Source of the DNA: Taxillus chinensis
Lineage: Eukaryota; Streptophyta; Magnoliopsida; Santalales; Loranthaceae
Reading direction: 5' to 3'
Assembly: GCA_023512835.1 (NCBI GenBank)
Contig: CM042087.1
Span: 48,139,682 to 48,203,681 of the forward strand
DNA length: 64,000 nucleotides
In this document: positions 1-12,689 of the stretch, one piece after another
How positions within the stretch are numbered: the first letter of the stretch is position 1
How the letters are laid out: each line of letters opens with the position of its first letter
Program-made: the position numbers and the translations under genes
Notes under the pieces: model-generated
Told to the model about the DNA's origin: nothing
The model's input: the letters and a program-made list of their open reading frames with translations, nothing else
The model's database searches: none

Positions 1-1777
1 GAGATTTTAGAAGTGAAGATATCGCAATTATCAACAACAAATATATTTATCTTTTTCATGATTCATAGACAAATGAGATTGATCATTCACTTCACTTCCC
101 TTCCTTTCTCTTCATGTAAGTAATTGAAAATTTTCAATGGGCGAGCTTCTACACAGGTTTTGTTCTAAGGCCCGACAAAGAGGGACAAAACATATGAGGC
201 TTAATATCATAAAAGTAAATATTATTATTATTATAATTTTAGTTTGTTTTCTTAGAAGTTTACATAAAATATTTATATTTTATAAATTTGGCGGCCTACA
301 TAATTATTTAAAGGCCGTGTTTAATGTGAAAACTAAAATAAAAATTTTTTGAGAGAAATGTGAGCTTTAACGTAAAAAAAATATTTTTTAAAATTAAAAA
401 TTTAAATGAATTGGCTTCCGAGCTAACTCAGCCCACAAGCAAACTAGACCTGATAATTATGACCCGTTTAAATGCGGGTCTAAACACCTTTAATATCCCT
501 ACCCAAGACTACTTTTCATATTTTCAGAAAATCAAATCTAACAAAAAATGAATTGTATCTAACGCCAATAATACAGAGTATATATTTTTTACTAATTTAA
601 GATTCAAAATCTAATCCTAAATAAAAATAGGTACAACATGAAGCATTCCTATAATTTATAAATTAAATTAGAACCATGTTTTGTTATTAATTCTGGATCG
701 TGTTAGGTACACTCCATTTCCTTTCGTTTTATGCTGTCCAATTCCTGGCATTGTTTTGTTCTATTCACATTATTGCTGATTGCTGAAGCTTGAGGGTGCA
801 TCTTTTGGGATAGAGAATGGAGAAAAACTTTTTATGCAGTATCATTGGTTGACCATGCGTCCAAGGTTTGGTCTACCCCATATTTGCTATCTTTCAGAAG
901 ATTCCTCAGTGTCCTATAGCATAATTTCTTACACCCGAAATAATCATTTTTACCATATATTAATGATTTGCCTTTCATATATTTTTAGTAAATTATTCAA
1001 AGATATTTATTACTATTTATTTACAAATTAAATCAAACATAAATTAAACTATAATATTCATAAACCATTCACAAATATAATTACGACAAAAAATTATACA
1101 GTAAACTTAACACAAAAAATATAATTAATTAACCATTAAATTATATTATAATTATTTAATATATTTAAATAATTATTATATATAATTCATAAAAATATAT
1201 TAATAATAATAAATAAGTAATATAAATATATATTTATTAATTTTTGTTTAAAAATAATTTTTACAAAAACAAATAATATTGACAAATATAACAATAGTAA
1301 TATTATTTATAAACTTTCATGAATAATATTATTTCTTAACCAACAAATATAAATAATCTGTTATTGAATCGAATCGAAAACAAACTTATTTATAAACTTT
1401 TAATTATGCTCTACTACGGTTTTTTTCCCTTTTGCTGGGTAGACAACTGTCAACAGTTCTGAAACAAAAAGTTCAGTATTCTTATTAAATACTCGGGGAT
1501 GCCATACATGTCAAACAATTAAAGCACGTATACGTTTACATTTCTATGCACGTTTCCAAAATGCTACTTCGGCAGCTAGAAGACAATACTCTCGGATAAA
1601 AATTACAAAATACATGTTACAAGCAAAAACTAAATATTCGGAGGACGCTAGGAAGGGATTATAGATCTTGGCTTATTAAAAACTAATAATACTTTTCTGA
1701 GACTTCTGTTCAAATTATGAGAAAAATCTCAACATGTCTAAATAGTTACCAGCCTATCAATTACAGAGGCGTTATGT
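1..1777. other. AT-rich stretch, no gene recognised
   Basis: Mostly AT-rich spacer, extremely so from about 1020 to 1380. Around 750-950 the base composition is more balanced, and a short plus-strand reading frame (780-1031) follows an acceptor-like site. It could be the last exon or 3'UTR of a gene starting before the window, but I recognise no protein family in it. Confidence 0.4.
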
Positions 1778-4471
1778 TCACTCACTTGGAGCCTTCCATT
1801 TATCAACTATTTCTTCAAGTTTCTCAAATCCCTGGGGAAAAACAACAAAAACTATTCATTAGAACCTGCATAAATGGTCCGGTTATATTCTTCAAAGTCC
1901 TCCCTAATTTTTTGTAAAACCATAAGAATAGTTTGTGATTTCAGACGGCCATAAAACATTTCCACTAATAGTCAAGATTTGAAATATGCTAAATCTGCTG
2001 CTTTTTAAATGCTCACCATTCGGTTTGCAAAGTTGCCAAATGATTCCTTAGCCAGCTGCATCTGTTTCCAGTTGTAAAACAAAGGCTCCAAAACCTTTTC
2101 AAGGTCTTGGACCTTCACCTTATTCATGAAGGCCCTTGCTAATGATGTCTGATTAGGTGTACCACCAAGCCAAATCTAAATCGTTAAAAGAATAAAGAAA
2201 CATTATCAGAAGTTGTCATATATCCGTCATAGTATTAGAGCAAACTACACAATCTCATGAAAGATGAAATCTTGTTCTCACAAAATCTTATTTTCAAAAC
2301 TTGCAATCACGGGATTTGAACTACCTGATAGCTATTGGGTCCATCACCTACAAGTCCAAGTTCAGCCATGTAGGGTCTAGCACAACCATTAGGGCAACCA
2401 GTGATTCTTACCACTATAGATTCATTGTACTCGATGCTCAACTGCAATCACAATGACCATTGGCTGTTAACAAGCATCGATATCCCAATATACACATCTT
2501 AGGGAATTATCAGGATGCACATTAGAAGGTTTGATTTTTCAGTATTATACCTTATCAAAAAGGGCTCGAACCCGCTTAAGTATGCTTGGTATTCCCCGCT
2601 CAGCTTCAGTTATTGCCAATGGGCAGAGCGGCATAGCTGGACATGCCATTGCAGTTATGTTCAAGGGGTCTACATTCCTAGGATCCTGCAGCCCAATGAA
2701 CACATCAATATATGCTTAATGTTGACTCTTCAATTCATAACAATCAGAAGGTAGATTAAAAATAACTTCATTAAGAAACTAAACTAAGGGCTAGCAGGGA
2801 CAACCTAAGATGCAAGGATGAATAGCAAATTGAAACATGTAGCAGAGACAATAAAAATAAGAGATCGAAATTTGAAATACTGAAAGAATTACATATTTGG
2901 AGAAGCACAGATTCTTTCTGTAACCATTTACAAAATATCATATGATAGCATCATCTAATTGGATGAGTGAGCGTTTGGATAGCACAGATTCTTTCTGTAA
3001 CCAGTGAGGGTTTGGATGTATGTATCCCATGCAAATTGGATGAGTTCAAAGTATACATTTGAAATGAGTCAGCCAAACTTTTGATACTATTTGATTGTGT
3101 CCACCGGTTCTCACTAGTGTTGGGAAACACCCCGATTGCAACACTGTTGCCTCATTGCAATCTTGATTATGAGTGTGCACTCGTATCAAAGTAATCTGTG
3201 GAACCACCTAAAGATATTCATCTAGCAGCCTCATATCATGCAATTGGTGTTTGAACCAATGAATATTTAGGAAATTAAAAATTAATACATTAGACTTAAC
3301 CGTGAAATTAACTCCAGTAGATTTACGCAAACTATTTCCCCACGAAATTTTAATATCCATTTTAAAAAACCATAGTAGAAAAATCTTGCTTTTTTCGTTC
3401 TGTATATTTTCAGAAATAAGACGGCATCAGCATGTTATAATTCATGGTGCACTGTTGCTTGAAAACAAACCCATTTACCACATTCTTTCCTAGTCAAAGG
3501 CTTCTCAAATTATAAAGGCACATTAAAAACACATATTGGTCAACAGCTATAATATTATATATAACTCTCTTGTCGGACATTAAATTAAATACTCCGCATT
3601 AAAATATACTCTAATAAAAGTTTAGACGCATATATCTGTTTCCCTGAAGTTGCTGGACTCAGTTTATGACTATCACAGTATCACTCAGCATATAAAGCAA
3701 AGCCCATCATCTAATGAATATAAATAAGATCCAAGCACATCTTACGAGCATGCCAGCCTGTTCAAGAACTGCAGTAATGGGTTGCTTCCATTCATGGCGA
3801 ATATCACATAAGATAATGTTTTGGTTTGCTGTGAGGCGCACATTCAATTCATACTTCTCAATCACTTCCCTTAGTGCCTTCTTCATTGCACCCCCTACAC
3901 GACCACTGTCAATGTGGACCCCACAAAACAGACATCCGTTTCCCTAAAAAGAAAATAAAAATTACTATCAACACTTAATGTAGTTACGAACTTATGGGAT
4001 CCCTAGAAAATAAGCAAAAAAAAAAAAATGGGACATGCACCTCTTAGATATCTAATTTTTAATAGTACAAACCTGTTCATGCCACCCCAAATGAGTTTTG
4101 AATTCCCAATCAGGTAACTCGTGGAAGGGCTCAAATTTCTTTCCATAGTACTGCTCAACAACATTTCTAAACTTTTCAATCCCCCAAGAGCTAATCAAAT
4201 ATTTCATTCTACTATACTTACGATCATCTCTTCTACCATTTTCACGTTGTGTAACAACAATGGCCTTCACAGCATACAGTATGTCCTCTTTTGGCACATA
4301 ACCCAATGGCTCTGCCAGACGAGGGAAAGTGGTATCCACCCTATGTGTTCTTCCCATGCCCCCGCCAACCTGCAACAAAACAATGCATGCAATATTAAAC
4401 AATATGCTCACGCCGGATACAATCAAAGAGAATGTGAAAGCTACACAGTTGTACAGTCTCCTATGCACAAA

Positions 4472-4613
4472 ATTGCAGCATCATGTCTCGTGGTTTGTTT
4501 TTTTTCTCCAAGACATGCCACACTTATCATTGGTACTCTGCAGCATCATATGTCCAGGTGTCTGTGTTTTTTATTGTTTCTCCAACACATGCAACACTTG
4601 TCATTGGGAATCT
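4472..4613. repeat. Two-copy tandem duplication of about 70 bp in a SIR intron
   Basis: The unit beginning GCAGCATCAT at 4472 is repeated from 4541, each copy containing a CTCCAA(G/C)ACATGC core and ending near CATTGG. The copies have diverged by several substitutions. It lies wholly within the intron between SIR exons 2 and 3. Confidence 0.6.
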
Positions 4614-6000
4614 GCAACTAGGAGCCTGTAAAACCATGCACCTCCTGTTTCTCTAAAAAAGGCAATTAAAATAAATGACCATCTCACATATATGTTGAAT
4701 CCCTGGGGCTCGCCTTTGGCATTGGAAACAACCACCACCCCAACATCATTTGTCAAAATATCAACCGAGTTATCTGTTGGCACAGTAACTGCAACTTTGA
4801 ACTTTCTTGGCAAGAACTGTGTTCCATAAATAGGCTCAGCAGAATCAGGAAAATTTGTTCCATGAGAATTATCATTGCGGACCTCTGCTACCTTGGGAGG
4901 TTCTGCCGACATAATTTTCTCTCCATCCACCCACATGTCATAGTAAAATCCTGACTGGGGGGTAAGGAGTGCAGCAATATTCTCTGCAGTTTCCTGCGCA
5001 AACAGGTAATCTTTTCTTACAAGTGGCGCAGCAGGAGCTAGAACATTTCTGTTCAGATCCCCGCATGCACCAAGAGTAGATCCCATGTTATTGATAATGG
5101 TACTCATCACGGTCTTTAAATTAGTCTTCAAAACACCATGTAGCTGAAATGTTTGTCTGGTCGTCAAGCGAAGGGTCCCAATTCCAAATTTATCAGCAAG
5201 ATCATCCATGGTCAAGTAAAGTTTGTTTGGGACTTTTCCACACGGGTTCTTAGTACGAAGCATAAAGGAGTATGACTTTTTACCACGTTCCTCTCTATTA
5301 GTCTGTTGATAGCTTCCATGAAACTTTATTATTTGTGTAGCAGCCTCATTCACATTTGGAGCATCTGTTAACAGTTCTTCATTCAGGGGGTACCTTATGA
5401 AGTTACTTTTTGCTCTTTGATAATTTCGACCTTACTGCGCTTAGTTTCAGTGCCTGGCTTAACTGGCTTCAAACATTAAAAAAAAAACAGCATACCTATG
5501 TTACTGAAAGGTAAATAGAAGTTAATTCTGAGAATATAGTTTTTTCCGTGAAATGTATAGGCATAACAAAGCACCAAAGAAATCTGTAACAAAGGGCACT
5601 GAAATTATGGGAGAGACTGGCAAAGTTTCACTTCTCCCTATCAATACCATTGGAGTTTTTTTTTCTTTTAATATGGTTTTTTAAAAACTCACTAGATTGA
5701 GAAAACTGGAGCATAGTACTTAAATTGAAACAAGGAAAATAATTGATTTCGTGTAATGGCAGACCAGAGCCTATAATCTGTTCAACAAAACGAACTAGTG
5801 TTACATGATCAGCCAATCTAAGATTAATCGAGCTAAAAAATTAGGAAGATATTAAACTTCAATTGTCATTTTCTATAATTGTCGGCAAACGTAGGAAACA
5901 ATGTATCAGTGCTAATGGAATCGATAGTTCGCTACACAAATGACACCAAGTTTGTTTAATCAACCAAATGCATACCATGTGAACAAAAACAAGATCTAAT

Positions 6001-6020
6001 CCCCCCCCCCCCCCCCCCCC
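6001..6020. repeat. Poly-C run (20 bases) in SIR intron 1
   Basis: Twenty consecutive C residues followed by a short AC repeat, between the broken transit-peptide exon and exon 2. Confidence 0.9.
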
Positions 6021-6344
6021 ACACACACAAGGCACACACTACCGCCGATGCAACAATAACAATTTACGCACAGTCGCGATAGAGTGAAGGCGAGAGCTCA
6101 CCAGAAAACAGCCACATGACAGAAGAAGAGTTGGAGATTGAAGTTGGTGAGGAGGTGCTGGGGCGACGATTCAGAGGGAAGCGAAGACCTGAGGGCCATG
6201 AAACCTCGGAATATGAAGCTTCTGGTTACCAAGACGGCCGCCGTTCCCGGTTCCCAGCTGCAGTCGCTCGTCTGCGTAGCTGGGTTGGTCTGGCCTCGAA
6301 TCAGAGAAGGAGACGGTTAGGGTTCGCCGAATGAACAAATTTGC

Positions 6345-6345
<1 letters not shown>

Positions 6346-6383
<38 letters not shown>
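6346..6383. repeat. (GA)n microsatellite, (CT)n in the SIR 5' leader
   Basis: About 19 GA units. On the SIR strand this is a CT tract just upstream of the transit-peptide region, a common position for such tracts in plant 5' leaders. Confidence 0.9.
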
Positions 6384-6388
<5 letters not shown>

Positions 6389-6402
6389 TCATGATTCAGG
6401 GG

Positions 6403-8283
6403 GAGTGGTAATGGGCACCTGAGTGGCGAGGGAGGGAGGAAGATTGAGGGGTCTAAAATTAGTTCACCTGCGGGGCTAATGCGCCGTCGCGTGTGTCCAG
6501 CACGAATGAATGGCCTATTTACAATATTCATATTTTTTAACAACTTTTCATAACTGTAATTTTTTCATGATAAAAATGATTTTTTTAAAAAAGACTCTAG
6601 AACATCAAATGGCAAATGATTTTTTTTTATCAATTCTTTTTAAAAAAATATACCTCTTAAATACTTTTTTTATCTTATAATGATAAAATACTTTTGAAAC
6701 CATAGTGGGGTTCATAATTTCATAATACAAGAGATCGTGGGAGACCATCTCATCTATTTTCAAGGTTTATTAATTATGAACAGTAGTGATTATAAACAGG
6801 GGGCACCAATTACTACGGTGTTATTATTACTCTGAACTAACATTGATGTACTCTATTATACGGTACCATAATATTAATTAGTCTGTGTTTATACACCTCG
6901 GCATGTGATTTTCTCCATCTGGACCATCTCAACCGTTGATTTCCTTTCATCGTATAAGATGAAGAGGTTGGCGGACCGATGCGTGATGTGAGCACGACAA
7001 AAATGGAAAGGTTTGAATTGACGGTGCAGCAGCGTACAATGAACCTAGACAAAAACAAGATCCGCGTCCACTCATGCTATCGTGAGCCGGCGTATAGGTT
7101 GGAGTGCCACGTAGATGTCACGTGGTGAAACTCGGTTACGGCCGGAGGAGAGCCGTTGAATTCAACCTTTTTTTTTTTTTTTTTTTTGGGTTGGGAAATG
7201 GGTGCGAGGCGCCATCAATTCCGAATATGTATGACTATCCATGAGATAAGGCCTGATCCGAACAAAAGTATTTGATGCCCACACCACTCATTATCATCAA
7301 TATGCCATGAATTCGATTAATAGTTTTATTATTTTAAAATATAATAAAATTTTCTTAAAAAAATATAACATAATATTCCAAACATTTTGAGATGTAATTG
7401 TTAATATCCGTAAGGTTTTTTTTTATATTGACTTTTATGATAATAACTTCAATTTTATTTTTATTTAATATAATATAATATTGAACAAAAAAATTATAAT
7501 GATAGAAAATAAAAAGAAAAAATATGAATAAATTATAACTGTCTACGTCGCCGCGATAATATTACGGGCCAATGCACATATCATGTCCCTGTAACATGTG
7601 ATAACAAGTCAAACTATGATATTAGGTGGAAAATGATGAATTCAAACAAAAATATTAATATTTTAAACTTTTACTACTATAAAGGAATCCTTGTCAGCTT
7701 TATATTTTTGTATCTTTATTTTGGTGAATCTACATTATAACATTTAGAAACTAAAAAAAAAAATATTAGATTATCTAAATGACGTCTGTTATTAACAATG
7801 ATAAATTTATTTGCAAGGATATTGACTAATGATGATAAATTACTTAAAAGTATTATCATAATGCATTATTCATTTAAAGAATATGTCAGAAATGATTTGC
7901 TCATTCATTCAATAAATTTAATAGCATTAATATATATTTTTCATAAAAACTAACTTTTATAAGTTTCTTTTATGAATAATTCATGACTTACGAGTTTAAT
8001 TATTTTTAAAAGGATATATTTGAGCGTTAGTTTTGTCAATTTGAAAAAAGTTTCACGGTCAAATTATACCTTTTTATTTGTTTTATATTAAGCTAGTGGT
8101 TTTTTTATCATGTTATTCTAATGTTAATTAGTAGGAGAGGGATAAAGAGTCTTTTAAAAATTAATGTTAATTTATCCGTATTTCGTTTTTTTGGCAATTT
8201 CAGGAGAAAAAGAAAAAAACTAACCGGGTCGGGTCGGGACGAAAATTACATAGAACAAAAGCAAATAAAACGAGTCATAAAAA
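6403..8283. other. Spacer between SIR and NMD3 5' ends
   Basis: The two genes are divergent, so this spacer would hold both promoters. It is AT-rich and contains a T20-type run near 7170-7188. I could not support any specific promoter element, and I see no coding segment. Confidence 0.4.
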
Positions 8284-8383
8284 GGAGGGATGGTGCGAAA
8301 CTGCAACTTCCACCCATTTCTGTTTCCTTGTTCCCCCAGCAGCCCCTAAAACCCTTATCCCACCGTCGATCGTTGTTTAGCAG

Positions 8384-8934
8384 GTACGTTCCATATCCCG
8401 ACCGATCGATTGATCGATTTATATGTCTGGGTTTGAATCTTTGCTTCAGAATCGAGATTGTGAACGAATGTATCGTTGTCGTGCATTCGATTCCTCATAA
8501 TCAAAAACGTTAGCGTCTTGCTCTGTGCATCAACAAGAGAAAAAGCATTTTGAGCGACATAGATTCCATGTTTCTTATTTGCTGGGTCTGTAATTTACCA
8601 TTTTAGAGCGTGTTTGGAGTAGATTTGATTTTTACCCGCAGCTACGAAAACCGACTTGGGAAACCAGTTTTATGAGGTTATGCAGCAGTTGAGTTGACAG
8701 CCGCTGCTAAACATGATTTTTGTTGCTGTGATTGTTTATTGAATCAGTATTAAATGATTAACGAACATGTATGTTCTTACTCCATATGAATTTTATATTT
8801 CTTATTTGCTGGGTCTATAATTTGTTGGGATTCTTTTCATTTTCCTTAATAATTGAATTCAGCTGTTAGGGGTTAATTACCATCTCCCTCTTTCTATATT
8901 TTCTCATGCGTATTTGATTGCTTTTCTTTACCAG
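8384..8934 (+). other. Intron in the 5'UTR of the NMD3 pseudogene
   Basis: A GT-AG intron is bounded by TTTAGCAG/GTACGTTCC and TTTACCAG/CCATGACC, two bases before the NMD3 start codon. Its survival shows that this copy was not made from a spliced mRNA. Confidence 0.6.
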
Positions 8935-8936
8935 CC

Positions 8937-10457
8937 ATGACCCAAGAATCAGGCATGTTTACTGTACATCAGACCGTGGGAAGTGTCTTGTGTTGTTTAT
9001 GTGGCACACAGATGCCACCAAATGCCACTAATATGTGTGTAGCGTGCGCGCGCACTGAATTTAACATCACAGAAAACCTAACCAGGCAGGCCCATATCAC
9101 GCACTGCCCTGAGTGTGATACCTGGCTACAACCACCAAAGACATGGATTAAGGCACCATTAGAATCAAAGGAGTTGTTATTTTTCTGTCTGAACAAATTG
9201 GGCTTGAAGAAGAAAGGGGTTCGATTGGTTCAAGCTGATTTTATTTGGACTGAGCCGCACTCCAAGAGGCTTGAAGTGAAGGTAAAAGTTCAGAAGGAAG
9301 TTCAGAATGGGGCAATACTTGAACAAGCTTATGTCGTAGAGGTATGTTGTAATAGAACAGATGTGTGAGTTTTTGTTCTAAGGTTCAGGCAAATCCGACC
9401 AATGGGGGGCCGTTGTGCAGCTGCGGCAGCATGTTTTCTCACAGAAGAACCTTCTTTTTTTTTGGAGCAACTTATTCTGAAGCACGATGCCGCGGCCAAG
9501 GCTATCAGGATCAGCCAGGTGGATCATGGTATTGACTTCTTTGCTAACTGAAGCCACGGTCGGAGGTTTGTGGATTTTATTGGAAAATTTTCCCCAATAA
9601 GGAGCCGAGAATCCAAACGTCTGATTTCTCAGGATTTCAAGAGCAACAAGGCCAATCATAAGTTCACTTTCTCAGTTGAGATCTGCCCAATATGCCGCGA
9701 GGATCTCATATTGCTACCGCAAAGGTGGCACTTAATCATGGAAATATTGGCCCGCTTGTGATTTGCACTAAAGTTAGTATAGCATTTTTCTGCTGGACCC
9801 TTTTACCCTGAGGCAGTGCATCCTTGATGAAAACCAGTTTTGGCGTGCCCCATTTAAGTCTTTACTATCTAGCAGGCAGCTCGTGGAGTACGTCGTATTG
9901 GACGTGGAGACTGTTTCCTGGAAATCAATGTTGGTGGCTCAAAGTACATGTTAGCTGAAGCCCTAGTGGCTCGTGTCTCAGATTTTGGAAAGAACGACCA
10001 GATTTTCTCCATAAGAACACATTTAGGCCAGATTTTAAAACCTGGGGATTATGCCCTTGGGTATGATTTGTATGCAGCTAACTGTGATGAATTAGAAAAT
10101 TACAGGCGTTTTGTCCTCCCCCGATGCTCTCTTGATTAAGAAGAGTTACGAGCAAAAGCGTCGGGGAAGGCTGGGAAGGCTCGCCCATGGAAGCTCAAGT
10201 CTCTCAACATGGAAGTTGATGTCTCTGCCAAAGATTCTGAAGATAAAAGGAATTCAGAGTATGAACAATTCATCAGGGACCTGGAAGAAAATCCTGATAT
10301 GAGGTTCAACGTATCACTGTATCGTAATAAAGAATACCAGCCATCGGAAATGGCGTCCGTGACTGATGGGGAGGATGCCCCTTCTGTGCCGCTGGAGGAG
10401 TTGCTTGCTGAGCTCGATTTAAGTGATGAAGAGATGGAAGACACAGCTGGGGGGTGA
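8937..10457 (+). pseudogene. NMD3: NMD3-like 60S ribosomal export protein, degenerate
   Basis: NMD3 binds the nascent 60S subunit and links it to the exportin CRM1. The first frame (8937 to about 9340) matches the conserved N-terminal zinc-binding region: FTVHQTVGSVLCC, then CPECDTWLQPPKTW and FIWTEPHSKR. After that the match must hop between frames. Clear lesions lie near 9343-9400, at 9549 (a TGA where the family has CGA in the segment before SHGRRF), near 9717 (missing C), near 9776, near 9919, at 10123-10127 (extra C) and near 10160. The C-terminus is again in one frame with RNKEYQPSEMAS and DGEDAPSVPLEELLAELDLSDEE, ending at TGA 10455-10457. The coding part has no intron, as I recall for the Arabidopsis gene. 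The 15-exon gene further along the window carries no such lesions, so noise across the whole assembly is an unlikely cause. Confidence 0.88.
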
Positions 10458-10551
10458 GTTAGATATGGTGTCTCTGTCATTTGGTGAGATCTATGAATAC
10501 CACTGTTTTTCCTGCTTTGATGATGGAATCAACATATGTATCTACGCTATA

Positions 10552-10813
10552 GGATCGATGTACGTATTTTTTTATGTGTAGAGTCTTTCCAACTAGACCG
10601 TAAGCTGTGACTATGAAACTATGGCCATGGCTGACCACTCACCTGGACTGCGCCTAATGCCAGTGAGCTGGCCACCTATCATAAGTTGCGCCTCATATCA
10701 GACCCAGAGGTGTCTCGGACTGCTTGTCTACCCGTCCCGGTGAGTTATACACATGGGATGGAATAAATCTTCTGAGCCGGCCGTGCGGAGTCGAACCTGG
10801 ATCGACGTACGTA
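10552..10813 (-). mobile_element. tRNA-derived SINE, 5'-truncated, with 15-bp target duplication
   Basis: The insert 10567-10798 is flanked by GGATCGATGTACGTA (10552-10566) and GGATCGACGTACGTA (10799-10813), a 15-bp target duplication with one mismatch. On the minus strand the element starts next to GGTTCGACTCC (10787-10797), an exact fit to the pol III B-box consensus GGTTCGANNCC, and ends in a short A tail (T7 at 10567-10573 on the plus strand). No A box is visible, so the head is probably truncated. It inserted just downstream of the NMD3 pseudogene. Confidence 0.65.
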
Positions 10814-12689
10814 ATTGATCGGACGAGAACTTGCATATTTTATTTTATTTTTTAAAATTATAAAATTGGCAGGTTACTTAGTAGTTACTGCAGCTGAGGT
10901 TCTTGTAGGCGGCAAGGACCCACATGCTTTGAAGATTGTGGAGAGAGTGAGACATTCCTTTACCATAAACGAAATTCATAAGGATGGCTTATATTTTTAT
11001 ACAATAATTAAAGTATTTTAAGGCAAAATTACAAAAAAAATTAAAACCCAACAAATAAAATAAAATAAAAATGTGTTCTTTAAATGCTAACTGTAAGTAG
11101 CAGTTAACATTAGTAAGTGATAATAGTTAAGATGATAATCAATGTCGGTTTATGTTAGTATATGAAGATCAATAATAATTATGGATTATTATTTTATTGA
11201 ATAAAGTTTATTGATTTTTTTTATTTTTCAAATGTCGAATACGATATTCTTTGACTGATTTTTTAGTAATAAGAAATTAATAAAAACAAATTTTAACAAA
11301 TAATAATAACATCCAAGAAAAAAAGTGAACATTCATTAAAATACATTTAAAATATTATAGTATGTTTGGTATAGGTTTTAGTTTATGTATTCTGTTTTTT
11401 ATATTTTGTTAGAGTTTATATTAAATTTTAATTTAAAAATACTTTTTATTTAGTAAGAAAGAAAATATATTTTAAAAAGAATATTTTTAAAAATTAGGTT
11501 TCACAAAAAAAAATATTGTGAGTTCATGTAATAAAATAAAAGAAAATATTTTTTTATTCTCCTTTCAAAATTAAATTTAAATTTAAAAATAAAAATAGCT
11601 AAAATTGTTTTTAAAAATGACTGTGAGACTCTCATGTTTTTAAAATTTAATTTATAAAATAATATTTTAAAATTATTATGAATCTTATTATTTTTAATCC
11701 CAAAATTAAATCTTACTTAAATTCAATTATATTAAACATAACGTATAATATTTGTAAACAACAAAATTTAAAATATTACATAATTTATTATTTAGAACAT
11801 GTAAATAATACGTGATGGCATACTTCACCGATTACAAAATAAATATAACAAATCAATTAGCCGACAGTAACTTAATTAAAATATTGCATATTCTATTAAT
11901 TTATCAAACAACTCAAAAAGAAATTTGATTATGCCGAACTTTATTAATAATTAAAGACAAGAATCATTACCACCGATGGATAAATGCTAATGAATCAAAC
12001 TAGTTTAATGTTGGTCTATATCAAATAACTATGACCAATAAAAAATAGTGGTTAATAACAATTGAAACCACCAAATTCAACAATGGTTAATATAATTAAT
12101 GTTGGTTAACAAAACCATTGATGGTCGATATTGGGTTACATATGGTAATTCTAGTCATCAAAGATGATAACAATAGTTAATAGATGTTGATTGTGGATTT
12201 TCTTAATTTATGACATTATTGGTATAGTTAAATTTAATATAACACATTGAATATCACTATTAATATTATAAATTAAAATTAACACGTCAAAAGTGATGAC
12301 GGTTTATGCATCATAGAGCAATAATAATGCAAGAGGTGTTTACAAAAGTGCCGTTAAACTATTGAAAGATTAAAATAACATATGAACAACGTTGACACAA
12401 CCTCACTTAACTAAGGTGTACTAATTCACTTTCCTCCCCTCTCAATACACACCAAAATTGCGGTAGCCTTTTTGAGAACATCAATTGATATTAAAGTATT
12501 TAGATTCACCAAATATATAAGCTTAATCACTTGGTATGCTAAACAATACTTGTAGACTTTGTTAAATATATTTTTACTACGATAAATGGAGTGCCTCCAT
12601 ATATTTTTATGAGAACAACTATCATATGTGGATTTCAATAATGCTCATGGTGTTTCAATCCATAGGTGTGGACATAGTAAAATCAGCAT
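10814..12689. other. AT-rich spacer
   Basis: Very AT-rich. Around 11100-12300 there are recurrent short words resembling GTTAAT and TTGGTTAA, which could be remains of a transposon subterminal region, but no termini were found. No gene is seen. Confidence 0.4.

Larger units (their letters stand above)
1778..6300 (-). pseudogene. SIR: Ferredoxin-dependent sulfite reductase (chloroplast), 5' part broken
   Basis: This family reduces sulfite to sulfide in plastids with ferredoxin, siroheme and a 4Fe-4S cluster. Exons on the minus strand: 6102-about 6300 (transit peptide), 4688-5466, 4073-4369, 3746-3943, 2551-2685, 2325-2441, 2017-2175, 1778-1831, all with GT-AG borders. Exons 2-8 would give about 578 residues, the usual mature length. 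Visible motifs: [20 protein letters not shown], and both cluster cysteine pairs, ACPAMPLC (C-x5-C) and [10 protein letters not shown] (C-x3-C). Lesions are confined to the 5' part. A T5 run at 5407-5411 (A5 in the gene) is two bases longer than the family frame needs, and the original frame then stops at once. Exon 1 keeps transit-peptide-like pieces in different frames, with no ATG leading through them. I read it as a recently broken or 5'-damaged gene; sequence error at the homopolymer is an alternative for exon 2 but not for exon 1. Confidence 0.82.

Noticed and set aside
2515..4631. Plus-strand open frames across the SIR region
   Set aside because: They are antisense shadows of SIR exons; the minus strand gives the clear protein match.
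8937..10457. NMD3 copy as a processed (mRNA-derived) pseudogene
   Set aside because: The 5'UTR intron is retained, and no A tail or target duplication borders the copy.
10780..10813. tRNA gene suggested by the GGTTCGACTCC B box
   Set aside because: No cloverleaf, anticodon arm or A box; the target duplication and A tail show a SINE.
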